This document shows, in pieces, positions 49,457 to 60,500 of a DNA stretch of 64,000 bases; the stretch's first letter is position 1; every line of letters starts with the position of its first letter. The stretch comes from Alopecurus myosuroides (taxonomy: Eukaryota > Streptophyta > Magnoliopsida > Poales > Poaceae), in NCBI GenBank assembly GCA_028641055.1, contig CM054057.1:399016541-399080540 (forward strand). The letters run 5' to 3'. Under the pieces are notes generated by a model. That model had not been told where the DNA came from, ran no database searches, and saw nothing but the letters and a program-made list of their open reading frames with translations. The position numbers and the translations under genes were made by a program.

Positions 49457-49989
49457 ATGCCGCCATGCCCGAGAGGAGCTAGCGTGTATTGCGGCGTTCG
49501 CGCCCGCCCCAACGGAACTTTCTACGCTGAAATCTGCAGCGGCGACACGTGGCTCCAACCCGGCACCTACGAGACCGTGCACGAGGCCGCCCGTGCGGTC
49601 AACGTGACGGCGTGGCGCCTCGGCCGGCCCAGGTCGCAGATGAACTTCGACAATGTCTGAACAGTGGAGCAGGCGCATGAGCTGGTGCTGCCTTCGCGCC
49701 TCATCACTGAGGCAGATCGGGAGCGCCACCGCGAGGAGCAGCGATGCCTCCTCGTCGCCGAGCATGAAGAGCGCACGAGACGGCGTGGCGCGAGCGCTTC
49801 CCGCGGGATGTCACCACCAACCGTGCATACTAGAGGCAGCGCCGGGCCGACAAGCGGGAGGACAAGCGGCGCCGGAAGGCTATCGTCCAGGCGCACATCG
49901 ACGACTCAACCTCGGTGTGGGACGAGGACGATTCTCGCTACGAGGACTTGTTCACCTCGTGGGACACCACCACCTCCGACGAGAATTAG
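49457..49989 (+). pseudogene. AP2/ERF-like gene captured in a TIR element, broken
   Basis: ATG 49457 opens MPPCPRGASVYCGVRARPNG, then TFYAEICSGDTWLQPGTYET and EAARAVNVTAWRLGRPRSQM. This matches the AP2/ERF DNA-binding fold (YRGVR start, three strands, then the EAARAYD...A helix), with changes at usual DNA contacts (C for R in YRGVR). A TGA at 49658 ends the first frame, but coding similarity continues: TVEQAHELVLPSRLITEADR, a frameshift near 49780, then ERFPRDVTTNRAY, a TAG at ~49841, and RRADKREDKRRRKAIVQAHI to DEN at 49987. Arg/Lys-rich and acidic tails are typical of a large grass family of such AP2-like genes. Three lesions make it a pseudogene unless readthrough occurs. Confidence 0.7.
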
Positions 49990-50287
49990 TTTAGTGTAGT
50001 TTTTTTTCGTATTTCTATCATATCGTTGTCGCTGGAACTATGCCGTTGTCGCTGGAACAATATAATTCTATTTTCTGTCTATTTTTCATCGCTTTTTGAT
50101 CTTCCTCTATGCTATTTTGGGTGCAAACTATGTTTGTCGTGCGCTACTGTGCAGCGCCTGGAAAAGTCAATGCGCGGCGCAGCATATTTTTTGCGCCTCT
50201 GAAATTCTCGCCACCGCGCGGCGCGCAACAACGCGCTGTAAGTAGGATTTAGCACGCCGAATTTTACAGCGACTGCTGGAGATGCTC

Positions 50288-51233
50288 TCAACCGCCTTCT
50301 TATCCCTTTGTTCTGCGTGCGATTACGAAAAGACCGATCTTTCACAAGGGAAAAAGAGACGCGCGAGGATGCTCTTCGGTGGCGACACGTGTCGGCTGCA
50401 AAGGGCAGTGCCAGAGCGAATTCGTGGGTTTTTTCTCTTCACCGGTAGACGCCACAGACTCGGTAATCTGTTAGGTTCTTTTTCCTTTTTTCCTATCAGT
50501 CGGTGTACTTTCTGTCCGAAATTCGAAAAAATTTGGCGTGATTTTTCCACTGTTTCTTCCCTTTTTATGGTGTCTTCCTTTGTCTTTTTCGGACAGGGAG
50601 TTTTGTGGAGAGTAATGTGAGGTGGAAACTTTCAAATACAAAATAATTAATTAACTTTGAAATAAATAGATCAAATATTTTAATCAAAAAGTATCTTACA
50701 TATTATTTTGTAACATAGACATTTTATTGTAAATTTTAACATTGTTCGTATTCAATGCTATAGTTCGGCTTTGTCTCAAAAAAAATTAGGCTAGGCTTCG
50801 TCTCGATCAAATTTTCATAAAGATCTTGAATAGGAACAGGGTGCATAGCTTGTTGTGTGCATTGGTCGTAGTACATGCTACGACTCGGCTTCGCCTTGGA
50901 CATTGGCGACTACGACGCACAATATCGGCTTCGTCTCGTTTATTGACATGATTAAATTTGTTATCATACTTTGGTTTTGCATGTCCACTATGTAGTTAGT
51001 ACATTGTAAGGTAATCTGATGTATATCTACGATCTACCTGAAGTATAAATTGGCACATAATGAAGTACAAGCAGAGGTAAGAGTTTATTAGCATGGACCA
51101 TTTAGTAGTACATTAACGAATACAATATCTATAGAGTAGTGTCGGTGACTAATATTGAAAAGTACAATCTTGTGTTTCCAAAACCATCTCTGGTTGTTAT
51201 TACATCAACAACCACGTGAAATGCATCATCCAT
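50288..51233 (+). other. Intergenic stretch with a GGCTTCGTCTCG repeat
   Basis: No gene supported. GGCTTCGTCTCG occurs at 50794-50805 and 50927-50938, with variants at 50766-50777 and 50887-50897. The remainder is AT-rich. The frame at 50282-50620 begins in the TIR element and has no family features. Confidence 0.5.
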
Positions 51234-51411
51234 CTAGAGAAATTTCACCTCTCTGTTCATAATCTTCTTTAGATCACATTCATTGTTTTCCCTGTTGTTT
51301 ATAGTCTTTGCATTGACCTTTATCCGAAAACAATATGTATCTTTGTCGGACTTCAATATGTATTTGCCATCAAAGTTTTCCATAAATCTCGTGAAGAAAT
51401 CGCAATCCTTC
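51234..51411 (-). pseudogene. Orphan terminal exon, unknown protein
   Basis: A minus-strand exon-like stretch. A pyrimidine-rich acceptor ends TTTTACAG at 51412, followed by an open 59-codon frame beginning KDCDFFTRFMENFDGKYILK, including RIKVNAKTINNRENNECDLK, and ending at TAG (51234-51236). Charged and soluble in composition, with no family recognised. Upstream exons would lie to the right, where the Tat LTR starts only 57 bp away, so the gene was probably cut by that insertion or its exons lie beyond the element. Confidence 0.4.
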
Positions 51412-51467
51412 CTGTAAAACGATATGAAAATAAGTAAACAAAAAAAGGATATCAGTAATATGATTAT

Positions 51468-51956
51468 TGTCGAATATGCACCTCAACAAGTCCCTCGGGT
51501 GAACCGATAGGGTTTCGATTAGGAGAACGTGTAGGCGCTGGTGACAATCGTCGGTTAACGGGGGGCACGATTTACCCAGATTCGGGGCCCTCGTAGAGGT
51601 AAAACCCTTACTCCTACTTTTGTCGATCTGTATTAGCACAATAGATCGGTTGCAGTGGGGGTGCTCGAGTCGAGAGTAGATCTCAATCTCAAGGCTTAGC
51701 TGGTGCGGTATTGCTTGGTCCCCCTCCTGGTGGTTCTCCTGGCCTTATATAGGTGGCCAGGTCTTAAACCGTACCCGGGGGGTTACCAATCTTAACCTAA
51801 GGTCGGTTACAAGTTTCCTTTCTTAACCCGCAAGGCTTTGCGGGTGGGACTTGATTGGGCCTTCTAGAACTGTCCATGGCATCTCCCTTGGAGCTTGGAT
51901 CTTGGGCCTTGGACCGGATAGGCTCACCCGATAGGTCAGGATTCATCCCTTCGTCA
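51468..51956 (-). mobile_element. 3' LTR of the Tat element
   Basis: 489 bp, TGTCGAATATG...TTCGTCA on the plus strand. It contains a minus-strand TATA box (CCTATATAAGG) near 51745 and is bounded inside by the polypurine tract. Confidence 0.85.
51745..51751 (-). promoter_or_regulatory. TATA box in Tat LTR
   Basis: TATATAA on the minus strand within GGCCACCTATATAAGGCC. Confidence 0.6.
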
Positions 51957-51967
51957 GTAGCCCCCGA
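51956..51967 (-). promoter_or_regulatory. Polypurine tract of the Tat element
   Basis: Minus strand TCGGGGGCTACT adjoins the 3' LTR start (TGACGAAGG...). The 12-mer includes the terminal base of the LTR. It recurs at 55038-55049 and 56358-56369, and with one change at 55154-55165. Confidence 0.7.
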
Positions 51968-52592
51968 ACGTTTACTCGGCTGGGAATCCGTCGGGTAGAC
52001 GCTCAAAGTTCGTCTTGATTTCTTTTCGATTGATGGCTTCAATCGCTTGAAGAGGGCATGTACCCTGTGTGCGATGCGTTTCTTGTACTCGAGTATCGAG
52101 TGATGAATGTGCCTGTGAGTTGGCTATTTTCGCAGAAGGATGTGGCTCAGTTGCTTGGCTCTCCCGAAAGTTTAGGGCCAATTAATTGCATCTAGGGCAA
52201 AAACAGTTCTGGCCTACACAAACTCGAGACCTCCGACTCGAATCCGGCGAGGTGATCATTGCGACTGGGCCATGGAGATCTTACCGAGTCGAACTTAACC
52301 TATAAGGGTACCCGGCGCGTCCGCTAGGATTTTTCTTCGTGTTGTTTACACGGAATTTTACCGGAGGATGCAGCTCGAGTACGATTCTAGGCTCATAAGA
52401 GAGATCTTTGGGTCTTACCTTCATACTCGAAAGAATACGGCATACGGATATGCCTAGCCGCCCGAACGATCCAGGTCAAGGATGTGTAAATACACCGTAT
52501 GTCAAACTGGCAGGAACTGCTCACTCGCGATTATTATTTTGAGTGTATTCAAATGGGAAGATTTCCCTTGTTGCACTGGTAACATTAGGTCC
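51968..52592 (+). other. Tat non-coding region between PPT and palindrome array
   Basis: No gene supported; short frames only. Presumably part of the upstream region of the antisense gene. Confidence 0.45.
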
Positions 52593-52830
52593 ATACGAAA
52601 GAGTTCTCGCGTGCGGGGAGTTTGTGCGAAAGAGTTTTCGCGTCTTGATGTATCTATACGAAAGAAATTTCGTGTTATGGAGCTTATACGAAAGAGTTTT
52701 CGCGTCTTTCTATGTCCATACTAAGGAAACTTCGTGTTATGGAGCTTATGCGAAAGAGTTTTCGCGTCTAGATATGCCCATACGAAAGATATTTCGTGTC
52801 AGGGATCCCACCCGAGGGGATTTTCGGATT
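52593..52830 (+). repeat. 31-bp-period array of palindromic units
   Basis: Eight units of the type ATACGAAAGAGTTTTCGCG start at 52593, 52624, 52656, 52686, 52718, 52748, 52780 and 52810. Each unit holds the self-complementary core CGAAA-NNN-TTTCG. Two sub-types alternate, one ending TTTTCGCGTC and one ending TTTCGTGTT, so units 2-7 form a 62-bp dimer repeated three times. It lies 290-525 bp upstream of the antisense TATA box. Confidence 0.9.
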
Positions 52831-53116
52831 TGATGAGATATGCAATGATGTCATTGCGCACTTGCTTGTTCTGGCTCCTCCCGATGGGACGTGACAGAGA
52901 GGAGCAGAGCGTGATGGCCCACCTTGTCAGCTATTGACCGGAAACGAGAGGTCGTTTCCAGTTTTCCCGCGACCCACGCACCGTAAATGCGCACGATCTA
53001 CTGTAAAGATCGTGGCAGAGGTAACTGTGTACCGCCGCCTCGTTTCCACTCCACGCGTGGCAGCCGCGATGGGTGCCACGTCACCAGATCTACGGTTCAG
53101 ATCGATTTGGCTTGCG

Positions 53117-53122
53117 TATAAG
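53117..53122 (+). promoter_or_regulatory. TATA box of the Tat antisense gene
   Basis: TATAAG within GCTTGCGTATAAGTAATTTC, about 100 bp upstream of ATG 53219. Confidence 0.5.
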
Positions 53123-53218
53123 TAATTTCCCTTAGGTGGAAAGTAAATTTCCTGGCCATTTGCTCTCCTTCTTCCACCTCGCGCACACCTCCTTCTCTGC
53201 AAGAACCCACGAGCTCTC

Positions 53219-56200
53219 ATGGCTGGAGGGAAGAAGCGCGGCGCTACCGCATCATCATGGAAGGCGGCTGAGGACATCCCGCGCGCCACCCGCCGTGAGG
53301 ACGGGCGACTGGCGTTCCGCCAGCACCACCAACAAGAGCATCAAGGAGATGTAGAGGGAGGGGCTGCTGCCCCCCGAGGGCGACAAGCGCGTTCGCCTGG
53401 GCAAGAAGGAGGAGGTACCGAATCCCTGCGTGAACGAGCGCGTGATTTTCGCGGATCACGTCTCGCGCGGCCTCTCTCTCCCTCTTCATCCTTTCCTTCT
53501 TTGATTGTTGTATGTCTACGACATACAGCTCCATGACCTGCCTCCAAATGCGATTCAGCACATCTCGTGTTTTATCGTACTTTGTGAGTGTTTCTTGGGC
53601 ATTCGCCCGCACTGGGGCCTCTGGAAGGCCCTGTTCAAAGTGCGGGTCTTCACTGAGAAGTCGCGGCTAGGCGACCAGCTGGGGGAGCCGCTTCGCACCG
53701 GTGGCTTCGGGATCCAGCGAAGACGAATAACTCCTATCTGGAGATGCACTTCGTCGACTCCGCACAAGGATGGCGGAGGAAGTGGTTCTACGTTGTCGAC
53801 AACAACGCGGGTGGGGCTCACGAATTCCACACGTTCGCTGTTTTGAAGCGAAGGAAGTCCTGGGCGCACAAGCTCACTGTCGAAGATAGCCGTATTGTCT
53901 CCCCGCTACTCGGGAAAGTGGCGAACCTTCGCGATCAGATAATGGGGGTTGTGTTGAATGGCTTGCACCTGGTGAGCGTCTTCCATCGGTGTAGGATCCA
54001 GCCTCTACAAGAGAGGCCATCGACTATGTGGGTGTATCAGGGCGTTCAAGACCCTAGCCACGTCTGCCAAGATATCCTCTCGAATGTCGAATTCGAGAAG
54101 AAGATTGCGGCTATCACCAAGCTGAAGGTAGGTGAGTCCTACGCCACCTGCTCTCTTGAGCCATTCAAGGCTCCAAAGCCCCCTCCATCCGAGGTAAGTT
54201 TTCTTCTTGTCTCTTTTTTATTCTTTTTGCCATCCGAAAATCTACCGACTGAGGTTTTTTTCTTCTTTTCTTCTTCTTCTTCTTTCGTAGAGTTTGAAAA
54301 TAGCAACATCCTACCTGCCAGTCTAGGCTGAGGATGCCTCGGACCTCCTAGCGAGCAATGTTGAGACCCCTCTCGACACTAGTGTTGCTGAAGCCGACTC
54401 GAGCTCCGAACACGGTTCTTTAGACGACGTGGAAGAGTCGGGTAGCGATCAGCTCCATCACTGCAAGCGCCGCAGGCAGGGGGATGATGAAGCCACTTCC
54501 AAAGGCAGTTCCTTGGGTGGCGGATCCGGCAAGGCGACCGAGCCTCTCCAGGTGACGCCTATGAATGTGCTTCCTCCCCCGGCCCTCAAGTCGAAGGTTA
54601 CTACCGCCTAGAATGTGGACATTCTGGATGACAACGACGAGGACGAGTGAGTTTGTTGTTCTTTAGTCGAGAATCTTTCCCCTTTTCTTTATGTCTTTGT
54701 TTAATAATTCTTTTTCTTCCATAGCAGCCTCCAAGCCATCAGCCCCGGCCAGTACACTTCTTCTATTCCCTCTGTGAAGAGGAAAAAGGCAGTCGCGAGC
54801 GAAACTCCAGCTGCGCAGGCCATCCAAAAGTCTCCAAGTCCCGCACAAGCAGCTGCGGCTCCAGATTATGGGTTGCCTGGCTTCGCGGGTGGAGCCTCGG
54901 CGAGCAAAGAAGTTTCGGGTAGCTCGGCGGACCCTCTGTCCACCGCCCGAGGCCAGGTAATTTTCATCGCGTCTTCCGTATTTTCTGCTTCGCTTTATCA
55001 TGATTTCTATCGGGTGCACGACAGTGCTTCCGATGGGAGTAGCCCCCGAGGCCGTGGTTAATCGCTTGCGATTGGCCACGGACTCAAGTTTAAGCTTTTT
55101 CCTTTCCTACTTTTCTTGATTTTTATCAGGTGCACGGCAGTGCTCCCGATGGGAGTAGACCCCGAGGCTATACTCGACTGTGTACAGTCGTGAATAGGCT
55201 CAAGAGATTTTCCCCCCTAACTCGAACTTTTGTCTCGTGCTTTTGCAGTCTCTTCTCGACTCCCTTGCTGCCATCAGTCGCCGAGTGCTCTCGGCTGAGG
55301 CGGATTGCGTTTCCCTTTGGGTGGAACGTGATCGACTCATCCAGGATGGCCAATCTCTTCAAGGTAGGTTAACCCACTCCATTTTGTTGTTTCCGTTGAT
55401 CGCGAAAATTGCTTAAGCTGTATTTGTTACTTTGTAGCCCAAGTTACCCGCTTGAAGATCGAAAAAGCTGAAGCCGTCGCTCGGGTGAAAAACCTTGAGG
55501 CTGAGTTGGAGTCCTCCCGAAAGGATCTGGATTCCACTCGCAAGTATTCAGCTGACTTCAAGGGTAAGCTTGTCGAGGCTCAAGAGGCACTGAAGCAGTT
55601 GCAGGAGGCGGGTGCCAAACATGACAGTGACCTCGTTGGCATCATCCGCCCCTTGGCTCAGAGGTTCGCGGGTAAGCCATTCTTGACTGTCTCTTTGTTG
55701 CAATGTATCTTAATTTTCTCTTTCGGAAATTTATGATATCCTTTTTGTAGATGTCCTTGGGGTTGCATTGGAACTGCCTGGGAGCCATTGAGTGGACGCC
55801 CTGATGGATTCCTGCGCCCATCTCCAGGAGCACGCGTGTGGGATCTGCTCCCTCGTTGGTGAAGCCACCCGAGTGTTAACGCAGTTCCACGAGCGCCTGC
55901 TGGTGAATGTGGTGGTTCCGCCTACGCTGGGTGGCCTTCTGAAAGTGTTCCTGGACGATGAAAATCTTCTCCAGGCTTATTCAGTCGCCCAGTCTGAGTG
56001 CGGATCTAGGACGACTATCCAATTCGCGCTGGCCCACGGAGTCACGTATGACCCGGAGAAGGTGTTCTCGAGCTTTCCCTACGACGCCTTGGGAAAAAAG
56101 GTAGTGCTTCGTCCCTTTGGCGCTCGGGTTGAAGCTCTTGCCAAGAAGCTTTCTGAAGTGCTTGCCCGTGCTGGTCGCAAGGGGCAGCCTGCTGCGAGTG

Positions 56201-57252
56201 GTAGTACTTCTGCAGCCCCGTAGGATAGTTTATTTTTACTTTGTCCGTCGATGTAATGAACCTTGGGATGTATTCCCGTACTTTGCTTTAATCAAAGTGT
56301 TCCTTGATATCTTGAATGCCTGATTGTTGTGATTAACTGTTATGAGCTCCCGATTGGAGTAGCCCCCGAGCACCTGATAAATAGGTGGTATGTTTCTCGA
56401 GTGGGGTCTTGTAATTTTTCTGAACTTGCTTCATTTTATTGCAGGTAGTGGATCCTAGCGCAGAGTCTTTGAGTGGGTCTTCTGCGCGGGTGGACCCCCT
56501 TGTTGCTGCTGCTAGTACATTTGCCTTGTTCTGTGACCACGTTGCGGATGGTGAGCACAAACTGAAAGCGCTGCGGGGCATGGCTGATGTCGCCAAATCA
56601 AAGGAGAGACTTGCGGCTGATCGTGAAAAGTTTGTGATGGAAGAGCTGGCGGCCGTTGCGAAGGATATGCTTTGTAAGCCCGCAAGCCCCCGAGTGTTTG
56701 GCTGCGTGCTTCCCTTTCTGTTTTGACGTGTTTGCTGAATTTGCAGTTGTTGAACCCGACGGTCCTTGCGAGACTCACTGGGTGGATACCCACATTTCCT
56801 ATGAGGCGGGTACCTCCAAACCACATGCAGCCATTTTTTGGTCAGACCGCAGTCGAGGCTTCTATTTGTCCACTTTGAAGTATCGGGCGAGCAAGGCGAA
56901 GATTCTTCTGGAGTCTTGTCGCGAGCCTCTTTCTTATATGCATCGGACGTTTTATCCATTGGGTACCATTCCAGAAGGATGGAGCGGTTTGCTAAGGGTC
57001 TTTAGTCGAGTAGGAGAGGTTCGGGAGTGCGTTCGCCAGCATCTTATCTGTGGAGCTCAGGTAGCACTCACCTTTGTTCGGGTGTGGCATCCTGAGATAA
57101 ACTTTAACTCGGTGGGGCGGCTTCGCAACTCTCCAATTGACTTCTCTCCTCACTACGCAGTCGTCCAACCCGCGGCGGAGCGGATTACTCGACTGACTTC
57201 GGAGGAGATAGATCAAATGCTGGCGGAGAGGACTGCTCACCACCAGATGTAA
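53219..57252 (+). pseudogene. Spliced antisense gene (aORF) of the Tat element
   Basis: ATG 53219 begins MAGGKKRGATASS. The conserved part reads GLLPPEGDKRVRLG, NERVIFADHVSRGLSLPLHP, HDLPPNAIQHISCF and ECFLGIRPHWGLWKALF, across several frames (53319-53640). Next comes MHFVDSAQGWRRKWFYVVDN and onward to 54193, where GAG|GTAAGT is a good donor; the acceptor is at 54290. Further exon-like pieces are 54291-54650 (acidic, basic HHCKRRRQ patch), ~54725-54956, 55250-55362, 55439-55671 (coiled coil RLKIEKAEAVARVKNLEAEL) and ~55750-56223. Two last pieces, ~56446-56726 and ~56746-57252, follow. It matches the 'putative gypsy type transposon' type (Transposase_28, from memory) and the antisense gene at 17505-21088 (shared V-IF-DHV-RG). 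At least three in-frame stops and a frameshift. Function unknown. Confidence 0.65.
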
Positions 57253-57545
57253 TCGTAGTATGTAGAGATCATGTAACCTTGTATAGCTCACTCGATATTT
57301 TGTAAGGTGTTTATAAGGTGTGAACCATACTGTACCTTGTATTTGAGAATTTTCATCTGATGCTTAGTTAGGCTTAGCCCCCGTGCGCTTGGGGTGTATA
57401 CCTGTTGTTTTAGCATGTAAAATGGAAGACGTGAATAGCTATGGTTGAAGAACCATGTGTTTTTATTGATATGGCTGAGAAGCCATGTATTTCCTCGAGC
57501 TACAAAATGGCTAGTATAGCCTTATTTTTTGCGAATAGAATAGTC

Positions 57546-60500
57546 CTAAGGATAGAACTTGCGGAGATGCGCAACGTTCCATGGATTGGAGTAGATGCCA
57601 CCGGTCTCCGGGTTCTTCAGTCGATAAGCGCCACCTGGGATAACTTCGTGTATTATGAAGGGTCCTTCCCATGGTGGCGCGAGCTTGTGTCCTTCCTTCT
57701 GCTTGAGCCACATCACCAAATCTCCTACCACGAAAGATCTGTGGCATATACGGCGGCTGTGATAGTTGCGCAGTGATTGCTGGTATACCGCCGATCTTGT
57801 GAGTGCAATGTCTCGAATTTCGTCGAGTGCGTCCACGTCTTCTGCAAGTGCCCTGTTTGAGGTTTCCTCGCTGTACGCGACGATTCGGGGAGCACTGAAT
57901 TTGACGTCTTTGGGTAGGATGGCCTCGGCTCCGTAGACCATGAAAAATGGCGTATACTTTGTTGACCGATTTGGCGTTGTGCGGAGGCTCCACAGTACTG
58001 ATGGTAACTCCTCGGCCCAGTGCCCTGCTGCTGGGTTTCAGGCGTCGAGTAGCCGCTTTGTTAGGCCAGCTGAGACTAATCCGTTGGATCGCTCGACTTG
58101 ACCGTTAGTTTGCGGGTGAGCCACCGAGGCGAAGCTAAGGGTGATTCCCTTTTTCTCGCAGAATTCCTGTGTTGCCTTCGCTGTGAAGTTGCTGCCGTTG
58201 TCGGTGATGATGTTGTGTGGTATGCCAAATCTGCACAAAATGGAGTCGAGGAATATCACGGCACACTGGGCGCTGGCGGAGGTGACTGCCATAGCCTCTA
58301 TCCACTTTGTGAATTTGTCAACTGCTATGAGCAGGTGAGTATATCCTCTAGGTGTCGACTTGCGTAGTGGCCCTACCATGTCTAGCCCCCATTGCGCAAA
58401 GGGCTAGGCGATTGGGATCATGTGCAGTTCTGTGGCAGGGGTGTGTGGCTTGGGCGCAAACCTCTGGCAGGTGTTGCATCTGTCGACTAGATCTTTAGCA
58501 TCTCTCGCTGCGGTGAGCCAATAAAATCCTGCCGTGAAGGCTTTACCCACGATTGCTCTCCAGCTGGCATGGTGACCCCAGTCTCCTTGGTGTATGTCCT
58601 AGAGCAGCTCTTGGCCGTCCTTGGGTGCGATGCACCTTTGCAGTACTCCGGATATGCTTTGCTTGTATAGCTCTCCGTTGATCACCCGAAAAGATTTGCT
58701 GCGTCTCACTATTTGTCGAGCCTCGCAAAGGTCTGCTGGGAGCTGTTTTTTGGACAAGTAGTCAAGGTATTTCTGCGTCCAGGCTGGCTCGACCAGAAAA
58801 ACTTGCCTTGAGATGTTATGTATGAGCTCGATGAGGGCGACTTGCGGGCTGACTTCTGTTTCTGCTGCTGCGGGTGTCCCCGTTGCCTTCTTGACCTTGA
58901 CTGAAGGCTTGGTCATTCTTTCGAAGTAAATTCCTGGAGGTATGGGTGTGTTTCTGGACCCCATGTTTGCCAGTTTGTCCGCTTCCTCGTTGCTGGATCG
59001 TGCAATGTGCTTCAGTTCGCACACTTTGAAACTTCCTTCTAGTAGGTTGTACATGTCGCGGTAGGCGATCATGTTATCCGCGATAGCATCACACTCCTTC
59101 ATCGTCTGCTGTATGATGAGGTTGGAATCTCCATATATCATCAATCAGGTGGCTCCGCAAGCGATTGCCATTTTCATGCTATGAAGGAGGGCTTCGTATT
59201 CTGCGTCGTTGTTGGATGATGGATCCTCGGGTGGGATGTCCAATCGCAAAACATACTGCAGCTTGTCACCCCTGGGGGAGATGAGAATAACTCCGGCTCC
59301 GACTCCTTCGTTCCTTTTCGACCCGTCGAAGTACATTATCCAGTTGCTCGTGTATTCTGGGGGTCGTGGTGTTTGCAACTCCGTCCACTTGCACATGAAC
59401 TCTTCAACAACTTGGGACTTTACAGAGTTGCGTCCTGCGTATATGATGTCCCAGGTGCCTAGCTCGATGCTCCACTTCGCAATTCTTCCAGATGCCATAG
59501 GGTTGTTCATGATTGTACCAAGTGATGCATTGTTTAGCACCGTGATGGTATGTTCCTGGAAGTAATGTTTGAGTTTTCGAGCTGTGAGTACGACTCCGTA
59601 TGCGAGCTTCTGGTAGTGGGGGTATCGCTGTTTGCATGGCGAGAGCACCTCGCTGATATAATAGACTGGTCGCTGAACTCCATATGCCTTGCCATCTTCC
59701 GGCCGCTCGGCCACGATCACCATGCTGATGACTTGATTTGTTGCGGCTAGGTATAAGAATAGTGGCTCCCGTTCTTGTGGTGTTGCCAGGACACGCCTAC
59801 TCTGTAGTGCTTGCTTCAGGTCTGTGAATGCCTGCTTTGCTTCGGGAGTCCACTCGAACTTATCCGTTTTCTTCAGCAGTTTGTAGAAGGGCAATGCTTG
59901 TTCGCCTAGTCTTGCGATGAATCTTCTTAGAGCGGCTAGCCGTCCTGCGAGCTACTGTACACCGTGAAGATTGGTCGGTCAGGATTGCTTGAATTTTCTC
60001 CGGATTGGCTTCGATTCCTCGGGCGGACACCAGATACCCGAGAAGTTGTCCCGCGGGGACACCGAAGACACACCTCGTCGGGTTGAGCTTGATCCTATAT
60101 GTGTTCAGAGCGTCGAATGTTTCTCTGATGTTGTCGAGGAGCGTGTCCTCCACTCGAGTCTTGATGACGATGTCGTCAACGTACACATGTACGTTCTTGA
60201 CAATGAGCTTGGCGAGGCATTTTTGCATGCAGCGCTGATATGTTGCGCCTGCGTTTTTTAGCCCGAAGGGCATTATCGTGTAGCAGTAGACACCATGAGG
60301 TGTGATGAATGCTGTCTTTTCCTCGTCTTCCTTCTTCATCCTGATCTTATTATAGCCCGAGTAGGCGTCTAAGAAGGAGAGGCGCTGGCAGCCTACGGTG
60401 GAGTCACGATCTAGTCGATACGTGGTAGGGGAAAGTTGTCCTTGGGGCAGTGTTTGTTCAACGACGTGTAGTCGATGCACACGCGAAGGATGTCAGTGTT

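Larger units (their letters stand above)
49191..50287 (+). mobile_element. TIR element carrying an AP2/ERF-like gene
   Basis: GAGCATCTCCACCACTCGAT at the left and, read inward from 50287, GAGCATCTCCAGCAGTCGCT form terminal inverted repeats of about 25 bp with ~5 mismatches. 1097 bp. The flanking trinucleotides (AAC, TCA) do not match, so the superfamily is uncertain; ends resemble Harbinger-type ones. The interior is GC-rich with CGCGC repeats near both ends. Confidence 0.65.
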
